From Helicoverpa zea (Eukaryota; Arthropoda; Insecta; Lepidoptera; Noctuidae), in assembly GCF_022581195.2 (NCBI RefSeq), contig NC_061474.1:558001-622000 (forward strand): 64,000 nt of DNA, written 5' to 3'. Below, in pieces: positions 47,601 to 57,672 of the stretch. Numbering within the stretch: the first letter of the stretch is position 1; the number at the start of each line of letters is the position of its first letter. Position numbers and translations under genes: made by a program. The notes below the pieces were generated by a model that did not search any database, had not been told where the DNA came from, and saw only the letters and a list, made by a program, of their open reading frames with translations.

Positions 47601-48700
47601 GGCAATGCATATCCTTTGACCGAAGTATAGGCCAGCCCTTTGGTCACGAGTGGACTCTCCTCTATTTTGATACTTAGTTTTAATATGTATCTTTATATAT
47701 GAAATATGTATCTTTAAACACGAAAGAAATTTTTTTTATATATCTTTTCTAAAGTAACATAATCAGTTTGTACTTTTAATTGATTTATGAATTATGCATG
47801 TACATATATATATGCTACATACATATATACCAGTAATGTAATTTGTAATGTGTCGTATAACTTCAGTGTATGTATTGCTGTTGGTGTACCTAATAAATAA
47901 ATAAATGATCAGGTATACCTAAGTGCATATGATTCATAGAATCATAGTTTTATGACCGGTAGGTAACTCGACCAGGTCAATCAATATTAAAATGAACCGA
48001 AGTGTATCAACTATCAAGACATTTGAATTGAATGCAATATGTAGGTAGATTGCTAATGGCTATGCAAGAATTTTAATATTGGTCTTGTAAATATGTATGT
48101 TTGAATGTATTGAGATTTAATTGACTGTTTACATTATTAAATATTTAAAAAATATATTTTTATTAGTTTGTCACGATTTATCCTAACTAGGTATGTTGTG
48201 TGGAAACTATGTTGACATTATGCAAACGTCCTTTTATATTTTTGCTTGTTACAGCTTCAGTTACAGTTCAACGACAGTTTTTTTTCGGTTTAACAATCCT
48301 ATTACAGTGTACACACACACGAATTTCCATTTTCTTCGACAACATATCTAAACGTCCGTTTTTCCTAAAACATTAGTTTTCTTGAAACATTGAACTTTAA
48401 AATTCATAGTAAACCGTACTACCGTAGTTTTTCAGAAAACTGACATTTATGTTGTTGGTGCACTTTGGATAACACATAAATTATTAATCATTGATGTTTG
48501 TAAAAACGATCAATAATTCTAAAAATAAAACTCACCAAAATATCAACGACGCCATAGAAACTGAAGTTGGTGTTCGGATCTATGTCGAAGGCGTACTTCA
48601 GGTCGTAGTGCAGAGGCACCACGGAGCCAGGTAGGAGGTACTCCGCGCACCAGGCCAGCTGCAGCACCGTGGCCGCCGCTAGGGTGGCAAGCAAACGCAT
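22117..48700 (-). CDS. APN: Aminopeptidase N (M1 zinc metallopeptidase, GPI-type), 18 coding exons
   Basis: Exons, 5' to 3' on -: 48700-48536, 37677-37406, 36682-36524, 36217-36170, 35971-35809, 35417-35205, 34788-34579, 32505-32372, 31953-31755, 31414-31213, 30801-30639, 27881-27665, 27014-26905, 26576-26409, 25999-25856, 25451-25370, 25164-25019 and 22225-22117. All borders are GT-AG and phases agree, giving 967 codons plus stop. Seen: signal peptide 1-19, GAMENWG 308-314, HELAH 344-348 with zinc ligand Glu367, the proton-donor Tyr430 in ISYRKGSTLIRM, an ERAP1-like C-terminal domain, and a hydrophobic C-terminus without a charged tail (GPI signal). Known role of the family: releases N-terminal residues from peptides at the gut brush border; some lepidopteran members bind Bt Cry proteins. 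Which APN class this is, and whether it binds Cry, cannot be read from the sequence. Confidence 0.93.
22241..22850. mobile_element. About 600-bp TIR element in the last APN intron
   Basis: CAAATGGACTACAGGCTCTA near 22241 matches, reversed, the region ending near 22850 (CAAATGGACTATAAGCTCTA) with several more matching bases inward. The interior is CpG-rich. The target duplication is not clear. Confidence 0.45.
22910..23200 (+). repeat. CCGCCAT-rich dispersed repeat
   Basis: Contains CCGCCATATTGGATTC, CCGCCATTTTG and TTCATCAGAAATCTGAGCG. These blocks recur together in lepidopteran genomes and probably derive from a LINE UTR. Family is not certain. Confidence 0.35.
23200..25018. other. APN last intron, remainder
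   Basis: AT-rich, no coding signal. A short block near 24868-24920 (CTTCTTTTTGGGAAGTCGG) has a relative at 56905-56955; otherwise nothing recognised. Confidence 0.35.
25531..25768. mobile_element. 238-bp foldback MITE
   Basis: Long near-perfect inverted arms of about 75 bp begin TACTCCATTTAAAATAACAT. TA lies on both sides (25529-25530, 25769-25770). It is in an APN intron. Confidence 0.75.
27306..27490. mobile_element. 185-bp intact MITE, TAG target duplication
   Basis: Termini TGCCCATTTTCACCAACAA and its reverse. TAG is at 27303-27305 and 27491-27493. It is the intact reference for the split MITE at 10755-15929. Confidence 0.75.
28107..28210 (+). repeat. (TTA)n retroposon family, 5' fragment
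   Basis: Starts CTACCAGACCACGGGAC like the other copies and stops after ATGGTGACACAAA, next to the LINE tail at 28222. Confidence 0.55.
28471..28697. mobile_element. 227-bp MITE of the TAGTTCGGCC family
   Basis: Inverted arms of about 55-60 bp start TAGTTCGGCCATTCAGAGAA. TA is on each side (28469-28470, 28698-28699). It is an internal-deletion form of the 964-bp element at 28867. Confidence 0.8.
28867..29830 (+). mobile_element. 964-bp TA-target transposon, TAGTTCGGCC family
   Basis: Left end TAGTTCGGCCATTCAGAGAA, right end reversed TACTTCGGCCGTTCAGAGAA, TA duplication at 28865-28866 and 29831-29832. The ends differ internally after about 35 bp. The same element, inverted and of the same length, is at 33006-33969. 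Confidence 0.85.
29314..29562 (+). CDS. 82-codon open frame of the 964-bp element (no Met start)
   Basis: Open from a TAG to a TAA. It contains KWRYGPPFCDAKTVVRCRF, a hydrophobic middle, LLLDRDIRIDSVID and an acidic/serine end (GEDDDEDTTSSSKSESD). The inverted copy at 33274-33522 keeps the same frame and length. An acidic Ser/Asp C-terminus resembles tails of transposases in this window, but I do not recognise a domain. It could be a last exon of the parental transposase. Confidence 0.35.
   Translation: MKNGNPKWRYGPPFCDAKTVVRCRFVRIDHVFQVFSICFYLITRLLLDRDIRIDSVIDNNIIIHVGEDDDEDTTSSSKSESD
33006..33969 (-). mobile_element. 964-bp TA-target transposon, second copy
   Basis: Inverted copy of 28867-29830, with TA at 33004-33005 and 33970-33971. 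The intact opposite arm of the host foldback reads GGTTATTAAATCG, which is the exact empty site (one TA). Confidence 0.9.
33274..33522 (-). CDS. 82-codon open frame, second copy
   Basis: Same frame and length as 29314-29562, open in both copies despite scattered differences between the two elements. Product unknown. Confidence 0.35.
   Translation of the reverse strand: MKNGNPKWRYGPPFCDAKTVVRCRFVRIDHVFQVFSICFYLITRLLLDRDIRIDSVIDNNIIIHVGEDDDEDTTSSSKSESD
34579..34788 (-). CDS. APN: APN zinc-site exon
   Basis: Residues 341-410. VIAHELAHQWFGN gives His344, Glu345 and His348; WLNEGFA gives Glu367, exactly 18 residues after His348. All catalytic residues are present, so the enzyme should be active. 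Confidence 0.9.
35205..35417 (-). CDS. APN: APN GAMENWG exon
   Basis: Residues 270-340. Contains IPDFAAGAMENWGLITYRE, the motif that binds the substrate N-terminus in M1 enzymes, and an NVS glycosylation site. A 22-base A run at about 35159-35181 lies in the next intron, close to the donor. Confidence 0.9.
36343..36512 (-). repeat. Helitron-like remnant in APN intron
   Basis: TTACTCGGGAAGAGTGTAGC and the CAACAGTGATAGAATTTTTC block, shared with 5645-5830 and 55155-55330. Confidence 0.4.
37195..37263. repeat. Perfect 29-bp hairpin
   Basis: Arms 37195-37223 and 37235-37263 are exact reverse complements with an 11-base loop. A third partial copy of the arm (CTCAAACTAGAGTACC) lies at 37173. It is in the APN intron next to coding exon 2. 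Confidence 0.7.
37940..38410 (-). mobile_element. RTE-clade LINE 3' end
   Basis: 5'-truncated. The open frame encodes the conserved C-terminus of lepidopteran RTE elements: LPVMTYGAETWTLT, then the WAGHISRR block, RVLEWRPR, GRPQARWSDDL and YVQQWTAIG-stop at 37963. A (TGA)n tail follows at 37940-37962. Further copies are at 58243-58474 and 55394-55495. Confidence 0.8.
37963..38410 (-). pseudogene. RTE ORF C-terminal fragment
   Basis: About 150 residues after the reverse transcriptase core, starting near KTKVFNQCVLPVMTYG. No endonuclease or catalytic polymerase motif remains. The 5' border near 38410 meets another inverted-repeat element. Confidence 0.75.
38414..39320. mobile_element. About 0.9-kb TIR element with GGAGATGGCC ends
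   Basis: GGAGATGGCCAAA then ACCCAGAGTCGACAG at 38414; reversed at 39320 GGAGATGGCCAAA then ACCCAGAATCGACAG. The arms carry one small indel. No open frame recognised and no clear target duplication. Confidence 0.5.
39322..40150. other. APN intron 1, unassigned part
   Basis: AT-rich, no coding or repeat signal recognised. Confidence 0.3.
40207..41226. mobile_element. 1.02-kb TA-target element with AGGTACC...GGGTATTAAGG ends
   Basis: Left AGGTACCCGCGGGTATTAAG, right reversed AGGTACCTGGGGGTATTAAG, TA at 40205-40206 and 41227-41228. The motif AGGCCT and ATAAGGCC recurs just inside both ends. It contains a PHD-finger-like exon remnant, as in C-termini of some pogo/Jerky-type transposases. Family assignment is tentative. 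Confidence 0.6.
40722..40870 (+). pseudogene. PHD-finger-like exon remnant of the 1.02-kb element
   Basis: After a good acceptor (TTTGTTTTCAG, ending 40722) a frame reads CELAMKQCSQCIKWYHEQC, then VGLSIEDTDDFQYPSGCE-stop near 40870. The C-x2-C-x2-WYH-x2-C core and a final C match the second half of PHD fingers. A stop just after the acceptor in this frame suggests decay. Confidence 0.45.
41607..41698. repeat. (GAT)n microsatellite
   Basis: About 90 bp of GATGAT/GGTGAT trinucleotides, with GAC interruptions. Not coding. Confidence 0.9.
42304..43015 (+). mobile_element. Full-length (TTA)n-tailed retroposon, about 710 bp
   Basis: Starts TACCAGACCTCGGGACTATA and ends CCCTGCGGGGCTTATTATTATT. Other copies start at the same base (19714, 28107) or share the 3' end (11962-13046). 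Internal GC-rich second half. No coding frame and no RNA polymerase III boxes seen. Constant 5' end, variable truncation and a microsatellite tail suggest a retroposon. Confidence 0.65.
43016..44633. other. APN intron 1, unassigned part
   Basis: No recognisable gene or repeat apart from a short reversed block near 44470-44500 (GGGGAGTTTGTTG) related to the dispersed GGGAAGAAG repeat. Confidence 0.3.
44634..44833 (+). mobile_element. Helitron-like non-autonomous element
   Basis: Starts CTATACTAATATTATAAAGC and ends GGCAGAAGCTAGT. Very close to 10288-10478. It contains GTTT tandem units near the 5' end. Confidence 0.6.
45222..46243. mobile_element. About 1-kb TIR element with TATCGAT-GCGTATTTACA ends
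   Basis: Imperfect inverted arms of about 190 bp. Outer ends TATCGATAAAGCGTATTTAC and reversed TATCGATGCGTATTTACAGT. Repeated GCGTACTGC units lie inside both arms. The interior has a short frame on - (TDKYIQTNHKKTG...) that I do not recognise. Confidence 0.5.
46695..47170 (+). mobile_element. SINE family A insertion with 71-bp inverted local copy at its 5' end
   Basis: A perfect 15-bp duplication AACTTGAACATAGGT at 46680-46694 and 47171-47185 flanks the insert. The SINE proper is 46779-47170 (A box GGCCTAGTGGG, B box GGTTCGATCCC, tail GGATGATGATGATGATG). Before it, 46708-46778 is an exact reverse complement of 45866-45936. Confidence 0.8.
47515..47690. mobile_element. Foldback element with ATTAAAACTAAGTATC arms
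   Basis: Arms at about 47516-47540 and 47666-47690 are reverse complements. The spacer is GC-richer. Palindromic AAGATACATAT...ATATGTATCTT units lie on both outer sides. Confidence 0.55.
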
Positions 48701-48708
48701 TCTGTGTG
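48536..48708 (-). CDS. APN: APN first coding exon, signal peptide
   Basis: Acceptor CTCCCTCCACAG, 8 bases of leader, then ATG at 48700. Residues 1-55: hydrophobic core LLATLAAATVLQLAWCA with likely cleavage after Ala19, then the mature start EYLLPGSVVPLHYDL, typical of M1 N-termini, and an NFS site at Asn45. Codes through 48536; the next exon is 10.9 kb away. Confidence 0.88.
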
Positions 48709-50889
48709 CTGTGGAGGGAGATTAGGATTAGTGTATGAAATAGAAGAAGATTACGATTACTAAGAATATAATCCGGTATAGTGTGAGTTGGGGGTGTACG
48801 AAGGGCGCCGTATCTATCCGGCGAATAGTGACGTTCGACTGTTGGTGAGTCAGTGGAATTAGGTACCTAAAAGTAATGCTGGTTTTCAGTAGGTTGTGAT
48901 AGCGGCAACAGAAATATATTTTCTGCGAAAATCCAGGGCCTACTTTCATATCAATAGATATTTTAAGATCTTAGGACTAATTATAATTTTAAGATCAGAG
49001 AGAAGCACCTATCGAAAAAGAATCAAATTACTCACTTATAAACAATGCAACAAATACATAATATGGTTTATTGAATATTCACCTGAATATTTTGAAAAAC
49101 TATTATTTGAATATTGTTTATTAATTACATAGGTACATAATTTGCAAATAAATAAGCGTGTTAATATAGCAAGTTTGACAACTACATAGGTATTTGAATA
49201 CTACGTTCACGAAAAATCTGGATGTTCTAATTACTTAAGTGCCTACTGAAAACTTATAAATTAATTAGGTAAGTAAACATGATTAAAATCAGATTGCTTT
49301 AAATAGGAAATCGCATGGCATCAGAAACAAAAGTCATTCTCATAATAAACGAATTTCAACTGAAAGTAAACTTGTTTTTTTATTACCTAAGTAAAATAAA
49401 ATGGCTACGCTATTCAGATGCAGTTTTATCGAGACAGTCTCCTAGTTAAATTAGGCTACTTTCTCCCTAGAAGCCATTAGTGGGCCCTTAAAACGTCCAT
49501 AAGCTCACACATTATTAGATATATATTTGCGAATAAAATAAACAAACACAAAACTAATGGTATGAAAACAACCCTTACGACGAACGACCGTGGCCGCATT
49601 ACCACCCGCAGTTCACAGCTAATGTACACACACTTATGTACAAACACACACACACATAACACATAGATCAATATTAAGTACACGGGTTTATGTAAGCATG
49701 CATTTCGGTACGAGGACGGTTTGTTTATGGGGTATGGTTGTTGATGGTGTTCGGAATTTTCTTGAAAGTTTTTAATATTTGAGGTCGAATTCAGAACCTT
49801 CTTCTCATTGTTGAAAATTGGTTAAATATTGTCGGTATTGGGTACGTCATTTTGTATCGGTATACCAACTTATTGATTCTTCTAAGATCTTGCTTGAGTA
49901 TGTTAGTTTATTGTTGTCTTAATTTGTATCTATTGCCTAAGAGAGTAAAACATACCACCTACTTATGATTATAACCTATGCTGTAAAAAATGTTTACGTA
50001 GTTACTTATATACAAAAGATATTTATACTAATTCTATGGCTGTAAACTTCAGCTAAAAAACATTATTTTGGGGCGTAAATCAGTTTCCTAAAACGCGAGA
50101 GTAAAATCGGGAGAGCTAAGCTAGATACATATTTATAAACCCGTGCTTGTAATTAGTTCGTTTGTATATAACGTAAGATCTAAAATCTACCCAATGAACA
50201 CATATACATTGACATATTTTCCATAGTTGATATAACAAAGCCAACACATGGCATACTAATACAAAATTACAATACATACGTAAATATCTCATTTTCCTTG
50301 TAAATAATTTTTATAGTACGATATAAAGTACCTTGACGACCTGTTCCTAGAGGTTTACCTCAATAACTTAAGTTAAGTATATGACTTTTAAGGTTTCTTG
50401 GTATGTAGGTAAGTGCAATAATTATGTTACCACTTTTGTTCAAGTAGATTTTTTGTAAATTATATTGTTCATTTAATTAAATACCTACGGTAATTGTTTC
50501 AATTCCCAATGTATCGAGCGACAGTCGTATATGTAAGTATTTTCCTTTCATTCGTCGATATTTATTCCAAGAAAATACTTAAAAAAAAATTTTCTTTTTT
50601 TTTTTTTTGAAGAAAATAACTAAAAAAAATAACTTAAAATATTCACAATTATTAATTAAAAAGCGTTCCAAAATACCAAAAAAGTACTGGTACATACGAT
50701 ACTACATAATTATCGTTATAATATTAATAAGCAACAGTAATAATGTCACACGTTTGAACTTTACCGGTGAAAGTAAGAGAATGGCACCCATTGGAACTAT
50801 CACAAATTCATGACGTCGGGCTATGTGCCGATACCTATCGAAGTGCAGTGTGGACGTTGCAATATTAAATACTTTCGATTTATAACGTG
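48709..50889. other. APN 5' UTR intron, proximal part
   Basis: AT-rich; a short (CA)n tract near 49626-49656 and a T-run near 50600. No gene or element recognised. Confidence 0.35.
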
Positions 50890-51130
50890 AATCGCTTATT
50901 CTTACTAAGGGTTTTTCAACGGAAAATCGATTCTAATGTTGTAATGCAGAAAAGTTTATTTTTCGAACGAGCTAATCTCATGAACTATTGGACTGATTTA
51001 AAAACTTTCAGTGTCAGAGAGCCCATATATCGAGGAACACTACTTACCTACGTGAAGGCTACTTTTTATCTGGGTGCAAGAAATAGTTCCCAGAGGATGC
51101 AAGTGAAACCACAGGCGCAAGCAAGTGTAT
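50890..51130 (+). repeat. Helitron-like remnant
   Basis: GAACGAGCTAATCTCATGAA, the TATCGAGGAACACTA block and GATGCAAGTGAAACC match 44634-44833 with many changes. Confidence 0.45.
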
Positions 51131-51533
51131 AGATATACCGGCGACAAAGTTGTTTAGAAATCGGAAATAAAAAAGAATGGGGCAGTGTCATATTAAGTCG
51201 TAAGTATCTGCAATTCTACCATTCAAAGTATTTTAATTTTGAAGATTACATTAGGTACTGTCAAGTCGTAAAAGGGTTTTCAATGTTTATCGTGACTATT
51301 ATAATGAGTTTGCTTGTTACGCTAACAAGTTAACACATAGTTTATATTTGTCCTAACTAGATGAAACCTCCCTTTAACTTCGATTCGTAATTTTGCATAC
51401 ATGAATAGGTATGTATTATATGCCTAGACATTTGTTGGAGTCCTGTGTTGGCTTCCAGTCAAAATAAATGCAGATCAGAGAGTATCAGTGTTTTAAATGG
51501 AGCGACTGCCTATCTTACCCCCTCAACGCATTT

Positions 51534-53564
51534 ATAATTTACGCTATTTAATTATAGGCCAAGTTATCCGCATCTCCTCTATTTTAACTGGCAAACTTCG
51601 TATAAAATTGTAAGTATGACGTCTCATTCATCATTCGATGTTTACCACAGAACTTCACAGAAGCTTGCCATAAAATATACCTACACATAATCATCATTTC
51701 TTTATGAAATCCTCTACCTAATATTACGAAGTAACTATTAAGGTAATCGGTGCTAATAGCACTATTGTATCTGCGTCTATTAACCACATTTTATGTGCCA
51801 ATTGTTAAACGAAATAAAACATCGTGTCTCACTAATGCTGTGAAATATGTGACTGCAAATCAATTTTTATTATTTATCATCGCATAAAAAAAACGTTAGG
51901 TTGAAAACTGAGGATAGATATATGCATGAGCTAAGGATATAAATAAAAGAAAGATATAAGATTAGAACTTACCATAGTTCCTCATTAAAATTCGATAAAC
52001 TCTTCTCTCTAAAGTATTCAAAATACCAAGATATCAACAAACATACCTAGAACACTATAAAAGTTCGTTTATTCAACAAAAACATGACAAATCCTCACGG
52101 TTTCCCGCTAAACCTGATCTCGTGTCAAAGCACCACATATTAGCATGGAATAATATTATAATTCACTATTCCGCAACAATTAAATATAAATAAATCGCTA
52201 TAAATATTGTAAAAGCTATCGAAACTTCAAACGTAACGGTGACAACTGTCAGAAACCAGACACCATAAATTATAGAGCACCATTTACTTTTTTATCTGTA
52301 GACAAGATTATGGCACCTAATGTTTTTTTCTAGATTGTGTCCAAAAAGGTTGGTTCTAATAGCAGCGAAAAACATTCAGATAATAATTTCCCTTTTCAAG
52401 TAAAGTATCGAAACTGTAGGTCAAGTGCAGTGGTATCAACATTGTATCAATACGTGCACTGCGTGAAAATAATAATTTGAGGTCAGCTGCGAAGGTGAAG
52501 GCATTTGCGAGGTCGCCCACAAAGGGATAACTTGAATTTCTTTGTATGATATAAAGAATATATGGATTATTTATCAGACCGTTATAACAGGACATCCCAC
52601 CTGCAGTTTGCAAATTGAGTAAAATTATGGCTTTTTCTTCTACAAACACCTTTTTTGCTGCGAAATAATGACTTAAATTTTAACAAAACTTTCCTCGTGA
52701 TCCAAAATTTGGTATTCGTGAAATACATATATTTTTAAGGATGATATTGTTAAATGTGTAATAAATAACGCGCCCAAAAAGCTGAGCGTACAATCAGCTT
52801 TCTTTACAATCATACAAAGTCACATAATTATGTGAATTAGACATAAACTAATAAAGATTTATGAAGCAATAAATCCGCAGCCAAAGGTGCTAATGCGGCA
52901 AGGAAAATAAATAAATTCAGCAGCCATTGAACTTGCTCAACGAACTTTACATACTTATTTACATAAATTATTTAATTTTATGATAATATCTACACGGAAT
53001 AGAATCAATATTTAATGTGGATTTTGAATTTAAGTTTTTTATTTGTATTTTTTGGATCGTCTTTTAAATTTTTTGAATGTTTGGTACCGGTTGCTATCGT
53101 ATTCGAACTTTTCTACTGCATTTGTTTTAATTAAATAGGTACTGACTTCAGAAAGAAAATGCTAGTGCTTCTAGGAAACCATGTTACGACAAAAGCGATC
53201 AGTTAAATCTCATCAAACTACAATAAAAAATATTTGACCATCATGCAACTATGTCTTTACAAATGCAGTATTGCCCATAATGTGTCTCATCTATCTATGT
53301 TCACACACAAACAGAAGTGTGAACAATTCAATCTTATGAAGACATCTAGATAATCGCGAGAAAGCTGTTGCTTCCGACGGCGACCGGCGCCTGCGCAGGA
53401 AATTACGCCAGTTAGCTCGACGAGTTTGTGATCACTCTGATGAACATCTATAAATACTGATTGCGTATGATTTATAAGTGCTAATACTGGCCATGGGGGT
53501 CTTAGTTCCGTATCCAGGTAGGGTTATAAACCGGTGCTAAGTATAGGATTATTAGAAAAAGTTA
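51534..53564. other. APN 5' UTR intron, middle part
   Basis: No recognisable feature; AT-rich with no coding frame of note. Confidence 0.3.
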
Positions 53565-53660
53565 CCGCGGCCCTGGTACCCAAAGGCAAATAACTTTGGT
53601 AGTTAGTAAAAGGCTCGTTAGTAATAGGGGTCACCTGATGATTTCCCACCTCAAAAAAAG
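53565..53660 (+). repeat. R1-like 3' UTR fragment
   Basis: TTACCGCGGCCCTGGTACC, then AGTTAGTAAAAGGC and GGGGTCACCTGATGATTT, matching the end of the element at 1379-2155. No coding part is left. Confidence 0.5.
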
Positions 53661-54399
53661 ATTATTTAGCTATCGAGAGAGTTCCAGCTTCCTGTTTCAA
53701 AAGATTCTGTTTTTTCCACGTGTATATGAATGTATGTATGTAAAACAAGTTACCTAACATTTGAATAGATCAAGGTTAGAAAGATTCTGTTGATTGCCAG
53801 TGAATTTCCTAGTGGTGAGTCAATACCTCACATAAACACCTGTCATTTGACGAGAGTAGACTATGCTTTCAGTCTGAAGGCATCAAAATATAAGAAGTCA
53901 GGCATCCTGAACGATTCAGGATATTTGTAATATCGAGTGTCCGTCTTATTTCAACACATATCTACGAACAGCGCCGAATAGTCTCAACTGAACCTGATAC
54001 TTCCCCCTCCGACGGTAAAACAATTTAAACAATAAATATATATTGGACAAACCGGACGCACTCTTCCGACCCATGACGTGTTGGTGACTCTAGTGAATTC
54101 TCTGACTACTTGGCATTTTGTGGTGTAATTGAATGAGTACATTTTCTTTTTACGAAGACAAGGGACAGTGACCACTAGGACCCAAGTTCATCGACAACAT
54201 AAATGTCAGTTTTATTAGAACGTAGTGGCTTTAGGAAGTTTCCTTAGCACGTCTTGAGGAAGGTAAAATGCTGAGACTTCCCAACCCTTGTCCAACGATA
54301 TTCAGATTGGTTTTACGACTAACTAGGACCAGCTGAGTATCAACGTCAGTTAAAGTTACCCACCTATTTACTGGGTAACATGAACGCCCCGTGGGTTTC

Positions 54400-54640
54400 A
54401 CTAGTGTTAGATAAGTTAAATTGGTATGTCTCGGCTGTCATTTGAACAGCTTTGGCTGTCGTTACGGGTAGTCAAGACCAGAAAGTCTGACAATTACACT
54501 CACTGACGGAAAAGGGATGCCCGGGTATTTCCGGGGTTGAGAAGGTCGGAAGGCAGTCACCCATTGTGGAAAACTGGTACCTACCCAGCTGCAGTTAGAC
54601 TGGAACTAACCCTAATGTAGTTGAGAAAAGGCTAAGCAGA
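54400..54640 (+). repeat. Old SINE family A copy
   Basis: Body blocks GGCTGTCGTTACGGGTAGTC, GGTTGAGAAGGTCGG and GACTGGAACTAACCC remain with many substitutions; head lost. Confidence 0.5.
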
Positions 54641-55154
54641 TGAAATAAGAACTTATATCATCATTGTCCTTCTATAAGAATAGTTCTACATTGTCCAGTC
54701 CAGTAGTATCTACCCTACATAGTAACAGCGAGAGCGAGTGTATAAAGGTCGGGACGGAGATTGTACGGCTGCTAGCTAATTTATGTTCTAACTAGAAACT
54801 AGCTTTCCCTATAGTTCATACAATGTTAACTACCCCTTTTCACAAGTTTTCTAAGGACAGTAAGGGCTACTCACTATATTAATTTAAATAATTAAACAAC
54901 AGGTGTCATAGGAAAATCGCTATTATTTCATCGACTAACAAACACAATAGTAAATCTATTGACGGTTCATGGTTCGGGCGGAAAACAGCATAAATATTAT
55001 GATTAAACCTGAATAGTACCGAGTCTTGTTCTGAAAATTGCTTACGAAAATATTTTGGAATATATTTGGCCGGAAGAGAAACCAAAATAAATAAATAATT
55101 ACCGAAAAATACTAACTTACCGTATCTGTAGTACCCCGATATTTATTTCCTTAC

Positions 55155-55330
55155 TAGCCATTTTCACCCGCGTCCCGCAGGATCTACTGACTGCTACCGA
55201 GATAAAATATAGCCTATAGATGTTACTCGGGAAGAGACAAACTTTCCAAGAGTGAAAGAATTTTTTAAATCGGTTCAGTAGTTTCCAAGCCTTACACAAA
55301 CAAAATATTTTTTCTCTTTTTTAGGCATAT
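55155..55330 (-). repeat. Helitron-like remnant
   Basis: CTAGCCATTTTCACCCGCGT and TTACTCGGGAAGAGACAAAC; same family as 5645-5830. Confidence 0.45.
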
Positions 55331-55393
55331 TAGTGCAGAAGTATCGATTAAGGCCCGTGGACAACATTAAACATCAGTTTTCTTAAAACAACT

Positions 55394-55495
55394 CATCATC
55401 ATCATCATCATCATCTCAGCCATAGGACGTCCACTGCTGAACATAGGCCTCCCCCTTAGATCTCCACAGATACCTGTTGGAGGCGACCTGCCTAA
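55394..55495 (-). mobile_element. RTE 3' terminal fragment
   Basis: (ATC)n at 55394-55412 then TCTCAGCCATAGGACGTCCA, the reverse of the 58435-58474 end. Only about 85 bp of the ORF end remains. Confidence 0.65.
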
Positions 55496-55799
55496 AACAA
55501 CTGTCTACTATTAATGCTTACGTTCAAAAAAACTTGTGCTTTGTCATGTCCACTGAACCAAATAGCTTAGATAAGTATTGCCTAATTAACTAATGAGTCT
55601 GTTTATACGAAGTTAAGCATACAAAAGCAATAAATACAGTTACAGGTAAGATTAGATCATCAGTGACGTAACTTGTGAGAGGTTGTTGCTCTTTATATTA
55701 CGTTTTAAGTCTTTCTTGTGTTAAGTCATCAGTTAGCTTTAGGCTACATACCTACCTACAGAATAATAATGTTCACTTTAATTTTATTTAATTTTAAGT

Positions 55800-55977
55800 T
55801 CAGTATATCTTAGATACCAATGGCTGATAAAAAGGTGAAGGAAAACATCTTGAGGAAACCTGGACTATATAGTCTGAAATCACCAACCCGCATTGAGCAA
55901 GCGTGGTGATTAATGCTCAATCCTTCTCCGTGAGAAGTGCCCAGCAGTGGGAGGATAAAAAGGCTGTAACTGTAACA
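55800..55977 (+). mobile_element. SINE family B, 5'-truncated
   Basis: Starts in the shared head region (GTATATCTTAGATACCAATG), then a body with GTGAAGGAAAACATCTTGAG and a 3' end CCCAGCAGTGGGAGGATAAA. A second copy is at 60649-60870. Confidence 0.6.
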
Positions 55978-56114
55978 GTTCAGTTCAAAGGTAATTAGAC
56001 AAATCGATTCCAAAAGACAACCCGTAAGATTAGTAGGACTTTCGCATTGGTCCACCAATTTTTAAAACTCCACTGTCAAAGAAAGTCTAAAAGTCTATTG
56101 CTGATATTATCCAG

Positions 56115-56525
56115 TAGAAGAGTTGATTTGTGTGAATGCGCTTATCTCAAGGACTATTGGACCGATTTAAATCATCGGTTACAAAATTCTTGTTATATCT
56201 GACAAGATCTGACAGATTTTTCACGATTTAAATCTTGTTAGATATAATAAGATTTTTTTAACCGATTTAAATCGGTATTTCAAACTGATTAAAAAAAAAA
56301 CTAAAAAATCTAATCTAATTGGTTATAGAAATTGTTACATCTAACGAGGTTTCAAAAAATCTTAATATTTTAAAATCTAATCGGTTACAAAAATTCTTTG
56401 TTAGATAGGTATAACAATTTTTTAGTTTTTTTTTAATCGGTCCATTTAGCGATACTTAAGGACACTTTTATCCGGGTGCGATAAGTTCCCTCGGGATGCG
56501 AATGTAACCGCAGAGAACAGCTGGG
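56115..56525 (+). repeat. Helitron-like remnant with inverted-repeat expansion
   Basis: Outer parts (AGTTGATTTGTGTGAATGCG at 56120 and TTTATCCGGGTGCGATAAGT at 56467) are Helitron-like. The middle 56165-56450 is an AT-rich array of repeated and inverted ACCGATTTAAATC, CTAATCGGTTA and CTTGTTAGATA units. Confidence 0.45.
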
Positions 56526-57125
56526 TATATGAATAATATACTTAGATACAAGAAAAATAAACATCATTATCATCCTCCGAGCCTTTTTCCCAACTATGTT
56601 GGGGTCGGCTTCCAGTCTGACCGGATGTAGCTGAGTACCAGTGTTTTACAAGAAAAATAAACAAAAGTTAAATAACATTTCTATGACAAAATACCGCTAA
56701 GTTATTTACATACATAATATGTAACATGACGTCAGATGTCGTACCGAGACGAATGGTACATTTGGTTCAGGCACTGATGCGCTTAGAATTCAATCTACCC
56801 ACATAGGTACCTAAGTGACATCACCTGATACCTACAGCTGATTAGAGATTAACTTTACGTAGTTAAGTTACTGAACTTTCAAAATCTTTTACACATATGA
56901 CATAAAAAACACCGACAAATTGAGAAGCTCCTCCTTTTTTTGAAGTTCGTTCATCATCTCCCGACCGTTTTCCCAACTATGTTGGCGTCGGCTTCCAGTC
57001 AAACCGAATGCAGCTGAGTACCAGTGTTAGTCAAGAAGCGACTGCCTATCTGACCTCCTCAACCCAGTTACCCGGGCAACCCAATACCCCCTGGTAAGAC
57101 GGTTGTCAGACTTTCTGACTACCTA

Positions 57126-57660
57126 TACTAATGAAATACGAGTTTAGAACGGAATTTAAAAAAATTATGATGCAATAGTTTTTAAACATTTCTTCATTAA
57201 GTTTACTTTCAGTCTTATTATTTTGTACCCAGATATATAATGATTAGGTAATACATATGTCATCTTAAACTAGGTACCTAACTCGTTTATTTTGCATATT
57301 CACCTAACAGAAATGAACCGATAAATATATCACTAACAACTTCCAAAACTATTTGTTTTCACGAAAATAAGTGCCTTCACGAAAATGTTAAACTTGTACA
57401 TAATTATTTCTACAACTTCACACTAACTTAAAACATCCTTTACCGAACCGTCAAACAATTTAAAATAACAACAATAACAAAAATTTTCGAACACAAATAC
57501 ACAACATAACAAAAATGAAAAAAAAAACAAAACACTGTCGATTTTAAATCTATTTCAACAAATTCTACATTTAAAAAATACTGACTTTTTTTTGCAATAG
57601 GAAATGGCCAATAAGAGTTCGTTGTTATTATTATTTCGTGCGTTAATTTAATAATATAAT
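57126..57660. other. APN 5' UTR intron, promoter-proximal part
   Basis: A-rich, no element or frame recognised. Confidence 0.3.
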
Positions 57661-57672
57661 GTAGGTACTCAC

